Of a stretch of 64,000 bases of DNA, positions 8,839 through 17,084 are shown piece after piece. The position numbers and the translations under genes are program-made. Numbering within the stretch: position 1 is the first letter of the stretch; each line of letters starts with the position of its first letter. The DNA is from Snodgrassella alvi (GTDB lineage Bacteria > Pseudomonadota > Gammaproteobacteria > Burkholderiales > Neisseriaceae). Under the pieces are notes generated by a model. The model searched no databases, had not been told where the DNA came from, and saw only the letters and a program-made list of their open reading frames with translations. The stretch spans positions 186,001-250,000 of the forward strand of contig NZ_MEIK01000040.1 in assembly GCF_002777855.1 (NCBI RefSeq). Direction: 5' to 3'.

Positions 8839-9813
8839 ATGAACATTCAGGATAAATATTTGGACTGGGGCAAAGAAGTATTTGCTATTGAAGAACAGGC
8901 TGTACGCGAAGTTGCAGCCAGTCTGGATGAGCATTTTACTGCGGCTGTGGCCACGATTCTTGATTGTCGTGGCCGTGTGATTGTCACCGGTATGGGTAAA
9001 AGTGGCCATATTGGGCGCAAAATTGCTGCTTCGATGGCATCTACGGGTACGCCTGCTTATTTTGTTCATCCGGCCGAGGCGGGACATGGCGATCTGGGTA
9101 TGATTGTAGATGGAGATGTGTTGATTGCACTGTCCAACTCTGGTGAAAGTGAAGAAATCCTTGCTTTGATACCGGCAATCAAACGCAAACATGTACAGCT
9201 CATTTGCATCACCGGCAGAAATGATTCGAGTATGGCCAGACATGCTGATATACATGTGTGCGCTCATGTCTCACAGGAGGCTTGTCCATTGGGGCTGGCT
9301 CCAACGTCTAGCACAACAGCGGTAATGGTATTAGGAGACGCGTTGACGGTAGCACTGCTACGGGCGCGCCAGTTTACTCCGGAAGATTTTGCACTGAGTC
9401 ATCCGGCCGGTAGTCTGGGTAAACGGCTTTTGTTGACAGTGGCAGACGTGATGCATGCTGGTTCGGAAATGCCGCTCGTTCAGGAAAATACTCTGTTGCG
9501 ACAGGCAATCGTAACCATGAGCGAAAAAGGCTTGGGTATGCTGATTGTGGTAGATGGTAACGGGCAACTTAATGGTTTGTTTACAGATGGCGATTTACGC
9601 CGTCTGTTTCAAAGCAATCAGCAATTGCAAGACTGGGTGATGGCCGATGTGATGGGCCACGCACCAAAAACCATTACGGCGGATCGGCTAGCGACGGAAG
9701 CTTTAAAAACAATGCAGACAAATAAAGTTAATGGTCTGGTGGTGATAGATGAATTGAATCATCCTGTTGGCGCGCTGAATATGCATGATTTATTGCAGGC
9801 ACGTATTGTTTAG
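8839..9813 (+). CDS. kdsD: Arabinose-5-phosphate isomerase
   Basis: Converts ribulose-5-P to arabinose-5-P, the first step of Kdo synthesis for LPS. It has an N-terminal SIS sugar-isomerase domain (TGMGKSGHIGRK near 45-56, ALSNSGESEEIL near 110) followed by two CBS domains (from about residue 205). I chose ATG 8839 (324 residues, family start MNIQDKYL-like). An upstream TTG at 8797 would add 14 residues with no homology pattern. First gene of the Kdo/LPS-transport block. A TATAAT at 8781-8786 may be the -10 element, but its -35 is poor. Confidence 0.93.
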   Translation: MNIQDKYLDWGKEVFAIEEQAVREVAASLDEHFTAAVATILDCRGRVIVTGMGKSGHIGRKIAASMASTGTPAYFVHPAEAGHGDLGMIVDGDVLIALSNSGESEEILALIPAIKRKHVQLICITGRNDSSMARHADIHVCAHVSQEACPLGLAPTSSTTAVMVLGDALTVALLRARQFTPEDFALSHPAGSLGKRLLLTVADVMHAGSEMPLVQENTLLRQAIVTMSEKGLGMLIVVDGNGQLNGLFTDGDLRRLFQSNQQLQDWVMADVMGHAPKTITADRLATEALKTMQTNKVNGLVVIDELNHPVGALNMHDLLQARIV

Positions 9814-9839
9814 GCGCGTTGAGGAGTGATATTAAGGGT

Positions 9840-10388
9840 ATGTTGATGAATGCAATGATGTCGGCTACTGCACGATTACAGGCTGCAAAGCAGATCAGGC
9901 TGTTTATTATGGATGTAGACGGTGTATTGACTGATGGCCGTATCTTTATCAGAGATAACGGAGAAGAAATCAAAGCATTCCATACTCTAGACGGGCATGG
10001 GCTGAAAATGCTGCACCGACACGGAATTCAGACTGCCATTATAACCGGACGCGATGCCCCCTCGGTGGGCATTCGTGTTCAGCAACTGGGTATTAAGCAT
10101 TACTTTAAAGGAATTTCTGATAAACGCAGTTGTTATCAGCAACTGCTTGAACAGCTGCAACTTTCAGAACAGCAATGCGCCTACATTGGAGATGATGTGG
10201 TGGATTTACCGGTGATGAAGCACTGTGGTTTGGCCGTGGCTGTGCCAAATGCACATGCACTGGTATTACAGCATGCTGACTATGTCACTGAGGCTGCCGG
10301 CGGTGCTGGGGCAGTGCGTGAAGTATGTGATTTACTGCTGGATGCACAAGGATTTATGGCAGCGGAAATGGCGGAGTATCTGGCATGA
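9840..10388 (+). CDS. kdsC: 3-deoxy-manno-octulosonate-8-phosphatase
   Basis: A HAD-superfamily C0-type phosphatase that releases Pi from Kdo-8-P. The catalytic DxD motif is in IMDVDGVLTDG, motif II Thr is in TGRDAPS, and the late Asp pair is in IGDDVVDLPVM. It starts at ATG 9840 (or 9846); a GAGGAG SD lies at 9821-9826. It follows kdsD by 26 bp, and its stop overlaps the lptC start as ATGA, so the two are translationally coupled. Confidence 0.92.
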   Translation: MLMNAMMSATARLQAAKQIRLFIMDVDGVLTDGRIFIRDNGEEIKAFHTLDGHGLKMLHRHGIQTAIITGRDAPSVGIRVQQLGIKHYFKGISDKRSCYQQLLEQLQLSEQQCAYIGDDVVDLPVMKHCGLAVAVPNAHALVLQHADYVTEAAGGAGAVREVCDLLLDAQGFMAAEMAEYLA

Positions 10389-10969
10389 GTGTGCTTCGTA
10401 GCCGCGGTAACTGGGCGTTTCCACTGATTCTGGCAGTGGCGCTTGGCGGTGTAAGTTTCTGGCTTGACCGCATTACTGAAGTTAAGACAGTGGAAATCCC
10501 GCTCAATCCGAAAGAACCGAAATACGTTATCAATACTATTCACGGTGAAAGATTTGATGATAACGGCCAGCTGAGTGAATCCATCCAAGCCTCTGCTGCA
10601 CGGCAGTTTCCTCAGCAGACGGTGATTTATATCGATAATCCCGATATGAGTCTGTACAAAAATGGTACTGAGTTGTACCGGATTCAAGCCAAGAGCGGCC
10701 AATATTACACCGACAGCCGTAAAGTAGATTTGCTTGGTCAAGTAAACTGGCTCAAACACCAAGTGGGTGATGAACCGGAAGGACAACTGCAAACGAGTAT
10801 TTTACATGTAGATACTCAGACTCAGGTAATTAAAACTGATGCGCCGGTTGCGTACAGATATGGTATGTCGAGTGGGACATCACAAGGTTTTGAATATGAC
10901 AAACAGCGTGGTTTTTTAAATCTTCCCGCGCGTGTAAGGGCTATTATTTATGATCCGCATTCACATTAG
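10385..10969 (+). CDS. lptC: LPS export system protein LptC
   Basis: A bitopic inner-membrane protein that links the LptBFG transporter to LptA. One N-terminal membrane segment (about residues 9-25, WAFPLILAVALGGVSFWL) is followed by a periplasmic beta-jellyroll domain. 194 residues is usual. The ATG overlaps the kdsC stop, and its own end overlaps the lptA start by 20 bp, so kdsC-lptC-lptA form one coupled unit. Confidence 0.88.
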   Translation: MSVLRSRGNWAFPLILAVALGGVSFWLDRITEVKTVEIPLNPKEPKYVINTIHGERFDDNGQLSESIQASAARQFPQQTVIYIDNPDMSLYKNGTELYRIQAKSGQYYTDSRKVDLLGQVNWLKHQVGDEPEGQLQTSILHVDTQTQVIKTDAPVAYRYGMSSGTSQGFEYDKQRGFLNLPARVRAIIYDPHSH

Positions 10970-11453
10970 TGGTAAAGTTCTAGCAGCCATGCTGCTGCTG
11001 ACTGGCAGTATGCCCCTCTGGGCTCTGGACAGTGACCGGCAACAACCAATACAGATTGAGGCTGATCAGGGCTCTCTGGACAAACAGAATCAGACAACGG
11101 TATTCACTGGTAATGTTAAGATGCGTCAGGGCACGATGTATATGAATGCTGCCCGTGTTACCGCCCACAAAGATAATGCCGGCAACCAAACCATCATTGC
11201 AGACGGCAAACCGGCAACTTTTGGTCAGCAGCTGGAAAAGGATGGCATGGTATTTGGTCACGGTGATAATGTCCATTATGAAAGCCAGAGCGGCATAGTT
11301 ACTATTACAGGCAACGCTCAGGTAAACCGCGGGGGAGATATGGCTCGTGGTGCTGTGATTGTTTATAACACCAATACCGAGGTTTATACGGTGAAAAGCG
11401 CGCCTAAAGGGCGTGTACACGTGATTATCCAACCGCAACAGAAAAAGAAATAA
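10950..11453 (+). CDS. lptA: LPS periplasmic bridge protein LptA
   Basis: A 167-residue periplasmic protein with an N-terminal signal peptide (hydrophobic run ending in MPLWA-LDS near residue 26) and an OstA-like jellyroll. The repeated beta pattern includes IEADQGSLDKQNQTTVFTGNV and the VITGNAQVNRGGD segment. It polymerises into the bridge that carries LPS from LptC to LptD. The operon position between lptC and lptB is conserved. An in-frame GTG lies before the signal peptide, but ATG 10950 gives the usual form. Confidence 0.9.
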   Translation: MIRIHISGKVLAAMLLLTGSMPLWALDSDRQQPIQIEADQGSLDKQNQTTVFTGNVKMRQGTMYMNAARVTAHKDNAGNQTIIADGKPATFGQQLEKDGMVFGHGDNVHYESQSGIVTITGNAQVNRGGDMARGAVIVYNTNTEVYTVKSAPKGRVHVIIQPQQKKK

Positions 11454-11462
11454 GCCAATCCC

Positions 11463-12206
11463 ATGAATGAAACTCCTACTGCGCCGCAAAGCCAGCTCTA
11501 TGTCAGCGGCCTGAAAAAAAGTTTTAAACAGCGACAAGTAGTCAACGATGTTGCTTTGGAAGTAAATAGTGGTGAGGTAATCGGCTTACTGGGACCAAAT
11601 GGTGCCGGTAAAACCACTAGCTTCTATATGATTGTGGGACTGATTGCAGCTGATGGTGGCTGCATCACGCTGGATGGTCAGGATATAACACATCGGCCGA
11701 TTTACGAACGCGCCCGTTTGGGTCTGGGTTATCTGCCGCAGGAAGCTTCGATTTTCCGTAAAATGACGGTAGCACAGAATATCAATGCAATTCTGGAAAT
11801 CAGCTATCCGCCGGAAAAACGTGCAGAACAGCTGGAATTACTGCTGGCAGACCTGCACATAGAACATTTACGTAATAATACTGCTCTTTCGCTATCTGGC
11901 GGTGAACGCCGCCGTGCAGAGATTGCACGGGTACTGGCGATGAATCCGCGTTTTATTCTGCTGGATGAACCATTCGCCGGAGTGGACCCAATTGCACTGA
12001 TAGATATTCAGAATCTGATTTCTTTCCTGAAACAACGCGGTATCGGCACCCTGATTACCGACCACAATGTACGTGAAACACTACGTATCTGTGACCGAGC
12101 TTATATTATCAATCAGGGTAGCGTTCTGGCTTCCGGCGTACCGGAGGAACTGGTTAATAATGAACAGGTACGCGCTGTTTATTTAGGTGAGCACTTCGAG
12201 TATTAG
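11463..12206 (+). CDS. lptB: LPS export ABC transporter ATPase LptB
   Basis: A 247-residue cytosolic ATPase driving LPS extraction by LptFG. Walker [11 protein letters not shown] is near 44-53, the Q loop is [13 protein letters not shown], the signature [15 protein letters not shown]-like block and Walker [14 protein letters not shown] follow. Length is normal. It follows lptA by 9 bp and ends exactly where rpoN begins. The lptF/lptG permeases are not in this window. Confidence 0.95.
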   Translation: MNETPTAPQSQLYVSGLKKSFKQRQVVNDVALEVNSGEVIGLLGPNGAGKTTSFYMIVGLIAADGGCITLDGQDITHRPIYERARLGLGYLPQEASIFRKMTVAQNINAILEISYPPEKRAEQLELLLADLHIEHLRNNTALSLSGGERRRAEIARVLAMNPRFILLDEPFAGVDPIALIDIQNLISFLKQRGIGTLITDHNVRETLRICDRAYIINQGSVLASGVPEELVNNEQVRAVYLGEHFEY

Positions 12207-13592
12207 GTGCGTATGCAAAAGCCTGCCGCTCAACTCAAACTCAATCTTACCAATCGTCTTAGCCCCAGACTGCAACAGTCGTTACAGGTGTTGCAATTAT
12301 CTGCACTGGAATTACAGGAACTGGTATCAGGCTGGTTGGCTGATAACCCTTTTCTGGAAGAAATTGAAAATCCAGCTGAAGATATTAGCCCTCAGACTCA
12401 ATATGTACAGCCACCTCAACATGGCTTTATACAAAATGAAAGCGATATCTGGGAAACACTGGCGGATGAACCCGATATGTATACGCTGCTGCGCCGGCAG
12501 GTATGCGAGTTTGATTTAGATGTAGACACAGCAGCACAAGTTTATTTTTTGATTGATAATTTAAATGAACAGGGATATCTGGATTGCAGTCTAACTGACC
12601 TTGTAGAAAATTCACCACTGGAATGGCGGCTGGATGAAACCGAGCTTGCTCATGCTCTTTCTATTCTGCAACAGTTTGAACCAGCCGGTGTGGGCGCACG
12701 TAATTTGCAGGAATCACTACTATTGCAGGTGGATAACCTGCCAGACTCCCACGATGCAAATAAAAAAAACATTCAAAACTGTGCACGGTTACTAATCAGC
12801 GACTATTTCGGACAATGGCTAAGTACCCATCAATTCAAACAGCTATGCCGTCAACTACCACAGTTTTCCACCGCCACACTCGAAGCAGCCTGCAAACTGA
12901 TTGGCTGCCTCAACCCTTTCCCCTGTTATGGTTTACCAGACGGCCACGGTATTCTGGCAATACGCCCAGATATGGAAGTATTTGCTGATAACAATGGCTG
13001 CTGGCAGATTCGTACTCTGAGTAATGCGTTTCCTCAATTGCGGATAGAGCCAGCTGCGGAAGATTTGTTACAACAGCCGCATCCGGAAATAGATACCATG
13101 TGTAAAAACAAGTGGCAGGAAGCTCAAACTTGTCTACATAGTCTGCAGATGCGCAAAAACACCCTGCAACGTCTGGGTGAATGGATTGTGCAGCAACAGC
13201 AGGATTTTTTCAGTTTCGGTTCGCTGGCTTTGGTTCCGTTAACCATTAAGGAAACGGCACAGACACTTGAGCTTGCAGAAAGTACCATTTCCCGCGCCAT
13301 TAATCAGAAATACCTTACTTGCTCTCAAGGTGTTTTTCCTCTGCGGTATTTTTTCAGCCAATCTGTAGCCGCAACGGATGATGGTGCAGGCAACAGCCAA
13401 ACAGCAATTAAATCTTTGCTGCAAAGCATGATAAACGAAGAAGATGCAAAGCATCCCTATTCTGACGCCTATCTGGTCAGCCAGCTAGCCAAGCAAGGAA
13501 TTAAACTGGCGCGGCGTACAGTGGCAAAATATCGTGAGGCCTTGAAAATTCCTCCGGCGCACCAACGTAAAGTAAAGTTTAAGAATTACTAA
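12207..13592 (+). CDS. rpoN: RNA polymerase sigma-54 factor
   Basis: About 460 residues and full length. The Gln/Leu-rich region I (QLKLNLTNRLSPRLQQSLQVLQ) binds activators, the central core-binding region follows, and near the C-terminus the RpoN box ARRTVAKYREALKIP reads the -24 element. Translation can begin at GTG 12207, immediately after the lptB stop, or ATG 12213. Directing sigma54 to its promoters needs enhancer-binding activators, none of which is in this window. In Neisseria gonorrhoeae the equivalent locus is a degenerate rpoN-like sequence, so an intact copy here is notable. Confidence 0.93.
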   Translation: MRMQKPAAQLKLNLTNRLSPRLQQSLQVLQLSALELQELVSGWLADNPFLEEIENPAEDISPQTQYVQPPQHGFIQNESDIWETLADEPDMYTLLRRQVCEFDLDVDTAAQVYFLIDNLNEQGYLDCSLTDLVENSPLEWRLDETELAHALSILQQFEPAGVGARNLQESLLLQVDNLPDSHDANKKNIQNCARLLISDYFGQWLSTHQFKQLCRQLPQFSTATLEAACKLIGCLNPFPCYGLPDGHGILAIRPDMEVFADNNGCWQIRTLSNAFPQLRIEPAAEDLLQQPHPEIDTMCKNKWQEAQTCLHSLQMRKNTLQRLGEWIVQQQQDFFSFGSLALVPLTIKETAQTLELAESTISRAINQKYLTCSQGVFPLRYFFSQSVAATDDGAGNSQTAIKSLLQSMINEEDAKHPYSDAYLVSQLAKQGIKLARRTVAKYREALKIPPAHQRKVKFKNY

Positions 13593-13661
13593 TTAACTGT
13601 TTACATTCTTTAAAATTTGTTTGGTCTTCACTAAAACCCTTTTATTAAAAGGAGTCAGGCT

Positions 13662-13994
13662 ATGAATCTTAAATTTGTTGGACAGAATCTGGATGTCACC
13701 CCTGCTTTAAAGGATTACACACTAAACAAGCTAGAACGCATTAGCCGCCATGCGGATCAGGTAATCAGTGCCACCGTTACATTTTCAGTACTAAAAGTTC
13801 AGAAAAAAGCAGAAATCAATTTACATCTTTCGGGCAAGGACATTCATATTGATTGTGTAGACAATGATATGTATGCAGCTATTGACTGTCTTATGGATAA
13901 ACTAGATCGCGCCGTGATTAAATATAAGGAGAAAAAGCAGCCTTCCCGTGAGACACCAGAAATCGTGGCTGACACTATTAAAGAAACAGACTAG
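13662..13994 (+). CDS. hpf: Ribosome hibernation promoting factor (short form)
   Basis: A 110-residue HPF/RaiA-family protein that sits in the decoding site of idle ribosomes. It has the beta-alpha-beta-beta-beta-alpha fold pattern starting with NLDVTPALKDYTLNKLERI, and DNDMYAAIDCLMDKLDRAVIKYKEK forms the long second helix. The long-form C-terminal dimerisation domain is absent. An AAAAGGAG SD precedes ATG 13662. Located just after rpoN as in many proteobacteria; a 14-bp hairpin terminator follows. Confidence 0.92.
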   Translation: MNLKFVGQNLDVTPALKDYTLNKLERISRHADQVISATVTFSVLKVQKKAEINLHLSGKDIHIDCVDNDMYAAIDCLMDKLDRAVIKYKEKKQPSRETPEIVADTIKETD

Positions 13995-14019
13995 CTGGCC
14001 GCCCCTCTTTCTATATCAG

Positions 14020-14051
14020 AAAACTGCATTATTGTTAATAATGCAGTTTTT
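14020..14051 (+). terminator. Terminator of the kds-lpt-rpoN-hpf unit
   Basis: Perfect 14-bp stem AAAACTGCATTATT / AATAATGCAGTTTT around a GTT loop, ending in a T run, 25 bp after the hpf stop. Its symmetry could let it work in both directions. Confidence 0.9.
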
Positions 14052-14191
14052 CCACCAGTCTGTCTTCTCACTGATATAATTAATACAGTAATAATATATT
14101 GTTGACTTTCTATACATTCGCCAGCAATATAGCAATATAATGAAGAGTTAATACACACGATAAATCTATTTTCTTACAAAGAGGCATATAT

Positions 14192-14395
14192 ATGAAATCC
14201 AAAATGAAGACATTAGCTGTAATAGCCGCAGTAGCAGCATCTCTTTCTGCATGTGCAGATATGACTCCGGCTCAGCGCCACACTGCCGAAGGTGCAGTAG
14301 TGGGTGGTATAGCTGGTAACCTGATGGGTAAAGACACAGGTGCCACCTTAGGTGGTGCTGCATTGGGCGGCGTAATTGGCAGCCAGATTAAATAA
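14192..14395 (+). CDS. Small glycine-zipper lipoprotein
   Basis: A 67-residue protein with a lipoprotein signal peptide (MKSKMKTLAVIAAVAASLSA, lipobox LSAC with C21). The mature part is dominated by a glycine zipper: GAVVGGIAGNLMG and GATLGGAALGGVIG. It resembles OsmB/SlyB-like outer-membrane stress lipoproteins. The start is ATG 14192 (a second Met at codon 5 is possible). Monocistronic, with a strong terminator after it. Function unknown; the glycine zipper suggests membrane insertion or oligomerisation. Confidence 0.8.
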   Translation: MKSKMKTLAVIAAVAASLSACADMTPAQRHTAEGAVVGGIAGNLMGKDTGATLGGAALGGVIGSQIK

Positions 14396-14412
14396 GCAAG
14401 TACGAAATGAAT

Positions 14413-14440
14413 AAAGCCTGCTGTTCTAGCAGGCTTTTTT
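14413..14440 (+). terminator. Terminator after the small lipoprotein
   Basis: AAAGCCTGCT / AGCAGGCTTT 10-bp stem with GTTCT loop and a T6 tail, 18 bp after the stop. Confidence 0.9.
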
Positions 14441-14459
14441 ATATTCTGACAAATTAAGA

Positions 14460-16025
14460 TTATTCCGGTTCAGGAAGCTCAATTTTGCTGATGCGCACTC
14501 TTTCCAGCCGATGTCCGTCCTTGCTTAAAACTTCAAAACGATAACCAGCATAATCAATGGTATCCCCTACATCCGGAATATCCTGCATCTCTTCCATTAT
14601 CAGTCCGGCTACTGTGTGATATTCGGCATCTTCAGGCAAAGTTGGCAAATGTAGATGCTGAGCCAATATTGCATATTCAAGGCTGCCATCTACCGTAACA
14701 CTTTGGTCAGCATTTTGCTGAATACTTGGCGCATCAGCACGTTCATACTCTTCTGGAAAATCACCGGCAATGGTTTCCATCAAATCCTTCATGCTCACAA
14801 GTCCGAGTACAGCACCAAACTCATCCACTACCAGTGCAATATCGGCACTGCGTGAGCGGAACAATTCCATGGCATCCAGCACAGTACTGCTGTCTGGTAA
14901 AACCAGTGGTTGACGCAGTGCGGCCTGTATATTCAGTGCTTCACCTTTGAGGAGCTGATTCAGAAGATCTTTTTTATTAACAAAGCCCAACGGTTCATCA
15001 ATACCAGCTTTGCCAACCACCACCAATCTTGAAAAAGGTGTGTCTTGTAACTGCTGATGCTGCTGCTCACGCGTTTGCGATAAATCCAGCCGCTCGATAT
15101 CACTGCGCGGCGTCATTACACCCATGATGGGGCGCTCGGCCAGCGTCAGCACACTCCGAATCATGGATTTCTCATTTTCTTCGAAGTGCTCGTCATCTTC
15201 GGTTGGGGTACCATTCTTGGCCAGTTCCTTCTCACGCAGCCCCATCATACCCAGCACACTGTCTGCGGTACGGTAGCGCCACGAACGGCCAATCATATCG
15301 TTACGACGGGTATTTCGCGTAGAAATCTGATTGAAAATCTCAATTAGTATGGAGAAAGCAATGGCCGCATACAAATAGCCTTTGGGAATTTCAAAATGTA
15401 GACCTTCAGCAATTAGACTGAAACCAATCATCAGCAAAAAACCAAGACATAACATCACCACAGTAGGATGGCGGTTTACAAACTCGGTAAGTGGACCACT
15501 CGCCCATATCATCATCCCCATCGCGATTATCACAGCCATCATGGCAACAGTGATATGTTGCACCATCGCGACAGCTGTAATCACAGAATCAAGTGAAAAG
15601 ACCGCGTCCAGTACCACTATTTGTAAAACCACACTCCAGAAACTGGCATAGACAGCCACATTGGTAATCGAAGCCATAGCGGTATGGCCTTCGAGGCGTT
15701 CATGTAATTCAGTGGTGGCCTTATACAGCAAAAACAATCCACCGCCGAACATAATCAAGTCTTTAACCGATATGGCAAAACCTCCAATATGCACAAACGG
15801 CTTCGTCAGGGTGATAATAAATGACATCAGTGCCAGCATCACAATCCGTATCAGTACGGCTAGAGTTAAGCCGGCGATACGAGCATGGTCGCGCTGTTTC
15901 GGACTGGCTTTATTCGCCAAAATAGCCACAAATACCAGATTGTCGACACCTAGAACAATTTCTAGAATTACCAGGGTAATCAGTCCCACCCACGTGGCCG
16001 GTTCTCCCAACCAGCTAAAATCCAT
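14460..16025 (-). CDS. TerC-family membrane protein with CBS and CorC/HlyC domains
   Basis: 521 residues, YoaE/YegH-like. The N-terminal half (about 1-240) is a TerC-type membrane domain with 7 or so helices and the conserved acidic patch EIVLGVDNLVF plus DAVFSLDSVITAV. Then come a pair of CBS domains (about 290-415, MTPRSDIERLD and DEFGAVLGLVSMKD) and a C-terminal CorC_HlyC transporter-associated domain (to the end). Members are linked to metal-ion (Mn/Ca) homeostasis at the inner membrane; substrate unknown here. Transcribed alone; a degenerate uptake-sequence hairpin lies upstream. Confidence 0.85.
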   Translation of the reverse strand: MDFSWLGEPATWVGLITLVILEIVLGVDNLVFVAILANKASPKQRDHARIAGLTLAVLIRIVMLALMSFIITLTKPFVHIGGFAISVKDLIMFGGGLFLLYKATTELHERLEGHTAMASITNVAVYASFWSVVLQIVVLDAVFSLDSVITAVAMVQHITVAMMAVIIAMGMMIWASGPLTEFVNRHPTVVMLCLGFLLMIGFSLIAEGLHFEIPKGYLYAAIAFSILIEIFNQISTRNTRRNDMIGRSWRYRTADSVLGMMGLREKELAKNGTPTEDDEHFEENEKSMIRSVLTLAERPIMGVMTPRSDIERLDLSQTREQQHQQLQDTPFSRLVVVGKAGIDEPLGFVNKKDLLNQLLKGEALNIQAALRQPLVLPDSSTVLDAMELFRSRSADIALVVDEFGAVLGLVSMKDLMETIAGDFPEEYERADAPSIQQNADQSVTVDGSLEYAILAQHLHLPTLPEDAEYHTVAGLIMEEMQDIPDVGDTIDYAGYRFEVLSKDGHRLERVRISKIELPEPE

Positions 16026-16052
16026 TTTCTTTTCCTATACGTTAAACGGAAA

Positions 16053-16084
16053 CAGGCAGCCTGCTGCATGAGCAAAGCTGCCTG
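16053..16084. repeat. Degenerate uptake-sequence-like inverted pair
   Basis: CAGGCAG (16053-16059) and CTGCCTG (16078-16084) can pair. The right copy reads AAGCTGCCTGAA, one base from the 12-mer found intact at 21241. It lies in the leader region upstream of the TerC gene. It may be a decayed DNA-uptake-sequence pair. Confidence 0.4.
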
Positions 16085-16300
16085 AAAATCAGAGAAAAAC
16101 AGTCTACACGCACATTCCTGCGGCCCGAGACGCCGTCTTTCATCTGAACATTTCCTAAAAATAAACTTCTTATCAGTTTAGCAGTATGCAACAAAAAATC
16201 AAGTACCACACCATTAATCCGGCGTTAACATCTGTTTTCGAAGCCGAATCAGACTTAAAAACATGGTATGCTACAGCCTTATTTTCATATTTTGTTACTC

Positions 16301-16951
16301 ATGAATCTGTTTCGTCACGCCCGTTTCTATACTACCGTTAATCATTTAAAAGACCTGCCAGATACACCTGCAGAAATCGCTTTTGTTGGCCGAAGCAATG
16401 CAGGCAAATCCAGCGCCATTAATACTCTCACTAACCACACGCGTCTGGCCTACGTTTCCAAAACGCCAGGACGTACCCAACATATAAACTTTTTCGAACT
16501 GACAAACGGCGGGTATATGGTGGATTTACCCGGCTACGGATATGCTCAGGTACCAGAAGCAGTACGCAGACACTGGGTCAGTTTACTGGGAGATTATCTA
16601 CAGACACGGACTCAGCTTATTGGGCTAATTCTAATTATGGATGCACGCCATCCGCTGAAAGAGCTAGACAAACAGATGCTGGATTTTTTCGCAGTAACCA
16701 ATCGTCCCGTGCATATTCTTTTATCCAAGGCTGATAAATTATCCAAAAATGAGCAAATTAAAACTTTAGCCAGTGTCAGAAAAGCGTTACAACCATACAT
16801 TGCTCGCCAGCAAGTTTCGGTACAACTTTTTTCCAGCCTAAAAAAGCAAGGTATGGAGGAAGTTAATCAGATTGCTGCAAGCTGGTTTGCTCAGAATGCT
16901 ACCCTGCCAGCGATTGAAACCGAAACACCTGCCTCTAAGGCAGGCGAGTAA
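16301..16951 (+). CDS. engB: Ribosome biogenesis GTP-binding protein EngB/YihA
   Basis: A 216-residue TrmE-Era-EngA-EngB-type GTPase needed for 50S assembly. G1 [10 protein letters not shown]2/G3 TPGRTQ and DLPGYGYA, and G4 LSKADKL are all present. I chose ATG 16301 ([12 protein letters not shown], the family start); ATG 16268 would add 11 hydrophobic residues. No clear SD was seen. Convergent with misS across a shared bidirectional hairpin. Confidence 0.92.
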   Translation: MNLFRHARFYTTVNHLKDLPDTPAEIAFVGRSNAGKSSAINTLTNHTRLAYVSKTPGRTQHINFFELTNGGYMVDLPGYGYAQVPEAVRRHWVSLLGDYLQTRTQLIGLILIMDARHPLKELDKQMLDFFAVTNRPVHILLSKADKLSKNEQIKTLASVRKALQPYIARQQVSVQLFSSLKKQGMEEVNQIAASWFAQNATLPAIETETPASKAGE

Positions 16952-17030
16952 TTGATGTGCTTCAAGACAAACTTACACTAAAGCTAGAGAATTCTTCAGC
17001 TCAACCAGAAATACTAAGCAATTAAACACA

Positions 17031-17063
17031 AAGCCGGATAAAGACTATTACTTTATCCGGCTT
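17031..17063. terminator. Bidirectional terminator between engB and misS
   Basis: Perfect 13-bp stem AAGCCGGATAAAG / CTTTATCCGGCTT with a 7-nt loop between convergent genes. Moderately T-rich on both exits. Confidence 0.75.
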
Positions 17064-17084
17064 AATTCTTCAGTAATATATTAA

